A stretch of DNA of 10,796 nucleotides, from NCBI GenBank assembly GCA_964385305.1, contig CAYLOP010000105.1, forward strand, positions 1-10,796, in the 5' to 3' direction. A model generated the notes under the pieces. It was not told the DNA's origin and did no database searches. It saw only the letters and a program-made list of their open reading frames with translations. Of the stretch, positions 7,095 through 10,796 are shown piece after piece. Position 1 is the first letter of the stretch. Each line of letters opens with the position of its first letter. Made by a program: the position numbers and the translations under genes. This stretch comes from CAYLOP01 sp964385305 (GTDB lineage: Bacteria; Chloroflexota; Anaerolineae; Anaerolineales; E44-bin32).

Positions 7095-7131
7095 CCCCGC
7101 CACCCTGTGGTAGAGCCACAGGAAGGCGGGG
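7095..7131 (-). terminator. GC-rich terminator-like hairpin between pstB and the esterase
   Basis: Outer stem of 7 bp (7095-7101 with 7125-7131), a 2x2 internal loop, inner stem of 7 bp (7104-7110 with 7116-7122) and a 5-nt loop. On the - strand it is followed by TATTGATTTTTAGC, an interrupted T tract, so it could end pst operon transcripts. It also lies just after the esterase promoter and its 3' arm (GGCGGGG) abuts the TTG start, so it may instead act as a leader attenuator or hide the ribosome site. Confidence 0.65.
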
Positions 7132-7146
7132 GCGCCTGTTATGCTG

Positions 7147-7175
7147 AGTGTACGCGTTTTGTCCTTTATCGTCAA
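7147..7175 (-). promoter_or_regulatory. Sigma70-type promoter for the esterase gene or a short RNA
   Basis: On the - strand TTGACG (7170-7175) and TACACT (7147-7152) are separated by exactly 17 bp, each one or two bases from the TTGACA/TATAAT consensus. Transcription should begin near 7140, about nine bases before the GC-rich hairpin at 7131-7095. Confidence 0.6.
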
Positions 7176-7240
7176 GAAGTGCGTCTCGCAATTTTCCAAT
7201 AGGCTGCGTGAGCGCACGGACCATGAACGATATGCGATCT

Positions 7241-8041
7241 TTACCCAAAGCGGCCCTCGACGTAATCCTCTGTCCTTTGGTCTTTCGGGGTGGTGAAGAT
7301 CTCGCGACCTGGGGCATATTCGATAAGCTCGCCGTCGAGGAAGAAGGCTGCATAATCGGCGACGCGTGCCGCTTGTTGGATGGAATGCGGGACGAGGATG
7401 ATCGTGTAATTTTCTTTAAGTTCTTGGAGCGAGGCTTCGACTTTGCCTGTCGAGATCGGGTCTAAACCGGATGTGGGTTCGTCGAGCAAGATGACATCCG
7501 GTTCGAGGGCGAGCACCCTTGCCAGGCATAGGCGCTGCTGTTGACCGCCTGAGAGGGAGATAGCTGGTTCGTTGAGGCGGTCTTGAACTTCGTCCCAGAG
7601 CGCTGCTGACGTCAGTCCACGCTCAACAGCTTCATCCAATCGGGTCTGTTGACGCTCTCCAGCCAATTCAAGACCGTAGGTTAGATTTCTTCGAATGGTC
7701 ATGGGTAAAACGACGGGGCGGGCAAAGACCATTCCGACGCGCCGGCGCAGCGCAATGACATCCGTCTGTGGGGAGAGGATGTCCTCGCCATCAAGCCACA
7801 CGTGCCCGGAAAGGTCCACCACATCAGCCAGATCGTTTAGGCGATTGATCATGCGAAGCAGGGTTGATTTTCCCCCGCCAGCAGGGCCGAAGAGAACAGA
7901 GATGTTGCGCGCAGGAATAACAAGGCTAACGTCCTTCAGCGACTCTGTGCCGTCGGAGTAGCCAACGCTGAGGTTCTCAATAACGATCTTGTATTCGGCG
8001 GAGAGTGTGTGGGTTGTGGTGTGTGGTCCGCGGGTTACCAT
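7241..8041 (-). CDS. pstB: Phosphate ABC transporter ATP-binding protein
   Basis: 266 aa. PstB is the cytoplasmic ATPase that drives phosphate import through PstC/PstA. Seen in order: Walker A GPAGGGKST (52-60), Q-loop region MVFARP (104-109), ABC signature LSGGQQQR (163-170), Walker B ILLDEP (184-189) with D-loop SGLD (191-194), and H-loop His219 in VPHSIQQAARVADY. The Q-loop normally reads MVFQ; here Gln is Ala107, a real departure, and Walker A has Ala-Gly where Ser-Cys is usual. The C-terminus (FTTPKDQRTEDYVEGRFG) matches PstB tails. I prefer ATG at 8041: it overlaps the pstA stop as TAATG, and an AGAGG lies eight bases upstream; an ATG at 8047 would leave only two bases. It is last in pstS-pstC-pstA-pstB; phoU, which often follows, is absent. 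A related phosphate-type or oxyanion importer ATPase remains possible. Confidence 0.93.
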   Translation of the reverse strand: MVTRGPHTTTHTLSAEYKIVIENLSVGYSDGTESLKDVSLVIPARNISVLFGPAGGGKSTLLRMINRLNDLADVVDLSGHVWLDGEDILSPQTDVIALRRRVGMVFARPVVLPMTIRRNLTYGLELAGERQQTRLDEAVERGLTSAALWDEVQDRLNEPAISLSGGQQQRLCLARVLALEPDVILLDEPTSGLDPISTGKVEASLQELKENYTIILVPHSIQQAARVADYAAFFLDGELIEYAPGREIFTTPKDQRTEDYVEGRFG

Positions 8042-8922
8042 TACCATTGCCTCTTTGCACGGGCGCGAGAGCGGATCACTGTGGCGATGATGTTCATACT
8101 TAACACAAAGGTGAGCAAAACCGCTGCAGTTCCGTATTGAATTTGAATTGGCATCCCAGGCACCTGGGTGGAGATCACAAAGAGGTGGTAAGGCAAGGCC
8201 ATCGTTTGATCAAAGATGGAAGATGGCAAACGCGGCAGGAAGAAAGCTGCGACGGTGAATAGGATCGGCGCAGTTTCCCCGGCAGCCCGCTCCAGGCCAA
8301 GGATCACACCAGTGAGGATTCCCGGGATGGCCTGCGGGATGACGACTTTGCGAATGGTCTGCCATTGGGAGCCCCCAAGCGAGATGCTCACGACGCGAAA
8401 GCTGTTGGGCACCGCACGCAAGGCCTCTTCTGTGGTGCTGATGATCACGGGGATGGTCATGATTGCAAGTGTGAGTGAGCCGGCTAGGATGCTTGTTCCA
8501 AAGTGAAGAAAGAGCACGAATAAGCCCAACCCAAAGAGACCATAAACAACAGATGGGATCCCAGCCAGATTGATAATGGCGATACGAATCGTGCGCGTCC
8601 ATCGATTGTCTGGTGCATATTCCGACAGATAGATCGCAGCGCCGATCCCTAAGGGGACGGCGATTGCAGCTGTTCCTATGGTTAGCCAGAAGGTACCCAC
8701 GATCGCAGGTAAGATGCCCCCAGCACGCATGCCGTCGCGTGGAAGACCACTCAAGAACTCCCATGATATGGCCGGAGCACCTTTATAATAGATATAGACA
8801 ACAATCATGACGATGGGGATGACCGTGAGGATTGTCGCGAGCGTCATGCCGCCAAACCCCAGACGCTGCGTAAGTTTTCGTCGGTCGATCTTCCTTGGTC
8901 GTGCCACTAAGGGCATATCCAT
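8041..8922 (-). CDS. pstA: Phosphate ABC transporter permease PstA
   Basis: 293 aa, normal length. PstA pairs with PstC to form the membrane channel for phosphate. A basic N-terminal cytoplasmic stretch (8-20) leads into about six membrane segments (roughly 25-47, 73-95, 115-140, 143-162, 204-228, 265-285). The permease EAA loop that contacts PstB is at 166-197 (EALRAVPNSF, then SLGGSQWQTIRKVVIPQA), and LERAAGETAPILFT (210-223) is typical of PstA. ATG at 8922 is used, with GGAAG some twelve bases upstream; an ATG at 8916, two codons on, cannot be excluded. A 55-bp gap separates it from pstC with no visible promoter or hairpin, and its stop overlaps the pstB start. Confidence 0.94.
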   Translation of the reverse strand: MDMPLVARPRKIDRRKLTQRLGFGGMTLATILTVIPIVMIVVYIYYKGAPAISWEFLSGLPRDGMRAGGILPAIVGTFWLTIGTAAIAVPLGIGAAIYLSEYAPDNRWTRTIRIAIINLAGIPSVVYGLFGLGLFVLFLHFGTSILAGSLTLAIMTIPVIISTTEEALRAVPNSFRVVSISLGGSQWQTIRKVVIPQAIPGILTGVILGLERAAGETAPILFTVAAFFLPRLPSSIFDQTMALPYHLFVISTQVPGMPIQIQYGTAAVLLTFVLSMNIIATVIRSRARAKRQW

Positions 8923-8977
8923 CTAACGTCTTCCAATCTAATCGTTTCCGATGCTCGTTCTCTACCGATGCGCGATG

Positions 8978-9871
8978 CTACGACAGTATTCTTTCTGTGC
9001 GTTTTCGCTGGCGAAAAACAACACTTGCAGCGGCCATGTTGACGCCCAGTGAGATCAGGAATAAACAGATCCCGATGAAGAAAAGAACATGGTAGTGCAC
9101 GCTGCCGTTTGCGACCTCCCCCATCTCTGCGGCGATGGTGGCCGTCATGGTCCTTGCTGGTCGGAAGAGGGCTCCTAAGCCGGTTGGCAGAACCGGTGCA
9201 TTCCCTGTGACCATCATTACGGTCATGGTTTCACCGATCGCACGGCCGATCCCAAGCATCACGGCTGTAAGTACGCCTGAGCGGGCGGCCGGTAGTGTTA
9301 CACGCCATATGGTCTGCCACTCTGTTGCGCCCATCGCAAAGGCTGCCTGGCGGTAGGTCCGTGGAACCGAATCGAGCGCATCTTCGGCGATGCTCACAAT
9401 GGTGGGGATGGCCATACCGCCGAGTAGCATAGCGCCGCTGAAGGCTGTCAGGCCTGTTGGGATATCGAGCGTCGTGCGCACGAGTGGCGCGATGACTAAA
9501 ATCCCAAGGAACCCCAACATGACCGAGGGCAATCCTGCCAGAACCTCCACGAGGGGTTTCAGGATCTCACGCGCCCAGCGCGGCGCGATCTCAGCAATGA
9601 AGATGGCAGTCGCTAGCCCAAGGGGGATGGCGAATAACGCCGCGCCAAGCGTGACGATGATCGATCCACCGATCAGCGGCAGGATGCCAAAGTAGTCCTC
9701 AATGGGATACCAACGAGTGCTGAAGAGTGAAGCGAATGGAACTTCGATAAGCGTTGGCAAGCCAGCCCGAAGCAAGAAAAGGAAGATCAGACCTACAAAT
9801 AAAATCGCCGAGTAGCCAGCCGTTTTGATGGAGCGAGTGATGACAAATTCTTTCCAGGATAAGTCGCGCAT
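8978..9871 (-). CDS. pstC: Phosphate ABC transporter permease PstC
   Basis: 297 aa. PstC is the second membrane subunit of the phosphate importer. About six membrane segments can be seen (roughly 18-36, 63-95, 108-131, 142-162, 197-222, 260-284). The EAA loop lies at 163-194 (EDALDSVPRTYRQAAFAMGA, then TEWQTIWRVTLP), followed by the typical GIGRAIGETMTVMMVTGN (207-224). ATG at 9871 is chosen because GAGGG overlaps the pstS stop (TGAGGG) four bases upstream; the frame reaches a GTG at 9898, but that would overlap pstS and has no ribosome site. Only seven bases separate it from pstS, so the two are surely cotranscribed. Confidence 0.94.
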   Translation of the reverse strand: MRDLSWKEFVITRSIKTAGYSAILFVGLIFLFLLRAGLPTLIEVPFASLFSTRWYPIEDYFGILPLIGGSIIVTLGAALFAIPLGLATAIFIAEIAPRWAREILKPLVEVLAGLPSVMLGFLGILVIAPLVRTTLDIPTGLTAFSGAMLLGGMAIPTIVSIAEDALDSVPRTYRQAAFAMGATEWQTIWRVTLPAARSGVLTAVMLGIGRAIGETMTVMMVTGNAPVLPTGLGALFRPARTMTATIAAEMGEVANGSVHYHVLFFIGICLFLISLGVNMAAASVVFRQRKRTERILS

Positions 9872-9875
9872 GGTT

Positions 9876-9880
9876 CCCTC
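9876..9880 (-). promoter_or_regulatory. Shine-Dalgarno of pstC, inside the pstS stop
   Basis: GAGGG shares its first two bases with the TGA stop of pstS and lies four bases before ATG at 9871. It decides the pstC start and suggests that ribosomes ending pstS restart on pstC. Confidence 0.65.
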
Positions 9881-10778
9881 AAGGCAAAATAGGCACAAAA
9901 CCCAACTTGTTTACAATCTCTTGAGCCTCCGAATCTCGGATCCATTCCAAGTAGATTTTAATCGCGCCCGTAGGCTCGCCGGGGGTGTACATGTAGAGGT
10001 CACGTGCAATGGGATATAGTCCATTGTTGACGCTATCAGCAGAGGGAAGGATGAAGGGACCGGTAGGCTCTCGTGCAACCGCGATCACTTTCAGATCCTC
10101 GGTAACGTAACCGAGCCCATCGTAACCGATCGCGTTGGGATTCTGGCGAATCTCCGCACTGATCCCCTCGGAAGAGGGGAGCAGAAGCGTGTCTGTGGAA
10201 AAAAGCGTTTTGTCCTCTTTGTCGCCTTTACGGAGCACCTGTTCGAGGAAGTAAACGTGTGTTCCGGAATTGGTTTCGCGTGAGAGGCGCACGATAGGCC
10301 GGTCATCGCCGCCAACTTCACGCCAATTGTTGTACTTTCCACTGAAGATGTCGGAGATCTGCCCGATTGTCAATCGATCCACGGGATTGCCCGGATTGAC
10401 GATGATGGCGATCGCATCTCGTGCGATGACGAACTCGATTGGTGAGATCCCGTTGGCTTCGGCTGCGCTTGTCTCTTCGGGCTTTATCTTGCGAGAGGCG
10501 TTGGCGATGTCAACAGTGCCATTCACCAGGGCTGCGATTCCCGTACCAGATCCGCCACCTGTCACAGAAATTCGTACGTCAGGGTGTTCTCCCTGGTAAC
10601 GTTCTGCCCAAGCGAGTGCGAGGTTGACGATCGTGTCGGACCCTTTGTTCTCAATAAACACAGCACTATGGGGAGAGGAAGAGGACTCCTCTTGTGATCG
10701 TTGACAAGCGGTCAAGAAGAAGAGGAAGACAATCGTAAAGATAAAGAAGTGCGAACGTTTATGGTGATGGGTGCACAT
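9879..10778 (-). CDS. pstS: Phosphate ABC transporter substrate-binding lipoprotein
   Basis: 299 aa. PstS binds phosphate outside the membrane and delivers it to PstC/PstA. A lipoprotein signal peptide (basic HHHKR at 4-8, hydrophobic 11-22) ends in the ideal lipobox LTA-Cys25, followed by a Ser/Glu-rich tether (26-38). Phosphate-contact loops of the family are visible: KGSDT (45-49), GGGSGTG (74-80), ASR (94-96) and RETNSGT (167-173); IGYDGLGYV (217-225) and the FVPILP end are also typical. ATG at 10778 gives the best signal peptide; a GTG two codons upstream (10784) is possible. No Shine-Dalgarno is visible in the 18 bases upstream, but TATAAT is there. It heads the pst operon; any Pho box would lie beyond the window. 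Confidence 0.94.
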   Translation of the reverse strand: MCTHHHKRSHFFIFTIVFLFFLTACQRSQEESSSSPHSAVFIENKGSDTIVNLALAWAERYQGEHPDVRISVTGGGSGTGIAALVNGTVDIANASRKIKPEETSAAEANGISPIEFVIARDAIAIIVNPGNPVDRLTIGQISDIFSGKYNNWREVGGDDRPIVRLSRETNSGTHVYFLEQVLRKGDKEDKTLFSTDTLLLPSSEGISAEIRQNPNAIGYDGLGYVTEDLKVIAVAREPTGPFILPSADSVNNGLYPIARDLYMYTPGEPTGAIKIYLEWIRDSEAQEIVNKLGFVPILP

Positions 10779-10786
10779 TTTCACTG

Positions 10787-10792
10787 ATTATA
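10787..10792 (-). promoter_or_regulatory. Possible -10 element just upstream of pstS
   Basis: Consensus TATAAT on the - strand, ending eight bases before the pstS ATG. If used, transcription would start near 10780, making the mRNA nearly leaderless. The -35 region is outside the window, so this rests on the -10 alone. Confidence 0.4.
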
Positions 10793-10796
10793 CTTC

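Overview
The window looks like a chromosomal segment of a member of the Chloroflexota, probably Anaerolineae-like. That guess rests on the style of the genes: a secreted protein with a long Thr-Pro repeat linker, moderately high GC, a prfA-prmC-sua5 run, and lipoprotein-type exported proteins. No rRNA or other taxonomic marker is present, so it is an inference. I see no tRNA, CRISPR array, prophage or complete transposon.

Region 1 (1-880): the 3' part of a + strand secreted/surface protein, made of a Thr-Pro linker followed by a compact C-terminal domain. It converges on a strong two-way hairpin terminator at 827-860. Region 2 (880-3228, - strand): a 782-aa exported VIT + VWA protein with an intact MIDAS metal site and an unusual C-terminal Leu-Pro-Cys-Gly/hydrophobic/Arg tail that looks like a sorting signal. 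Region 3 (3229-3360): a 132-bp divergent intergenic region with an extended -10 promoter facing prfA and two overlapping, mutually exclusive hairpins in the prfA leader.

Region 4 (3361-5900, + strand): a compact operon of prfA (release factor 1), prmC (the methyltransferase that modifies the GGQ motif of release factors) and a TsaC/Sua5-type gene (threonylcarbamoyl-AMP synthase, for tRNA t6A). prfA and prmC are 3 bp apart, and prmC overlaps the third gene by ATGA. Together they serve translation termination and tRNA decoding fidelity. A long hairpin at 5990-6030 ends the operon.

Region 5 (6190-7240, - strand): an exported, probably lipid-anchored esterase of the alpha/beta-hydrolase fold. 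It is preceded by a good sigma70-type promoter that is immediately followed by a terminator-like hairpin. Region 6 (7241-10796, - strand): the phosphate uptake operon pstS-pstC-pstA-pstB, with pstS preceded by a -10-like TATAAT at the window edge and no visible Shine-Dalgarno. PstS captures phosphate outside the membrane, PstC/PstA form the channel and PstB hydrolyses ATP. PstB carries Ala where the Q-loop Gln is expected. No phoU follows pstB.

Most of the window is ordinary housekeeping and transport. The points worth a second look are the sorting-like tail of the VIT-VWA protein, the prfA leader hairpins, the promoter-hairpin pair before the esterase, the altered PstB Q-loop, the NLPY motif in PrmC and the possibly leaderless pstS start. 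I found no convincing evidence of a wholly new multi-gene system.
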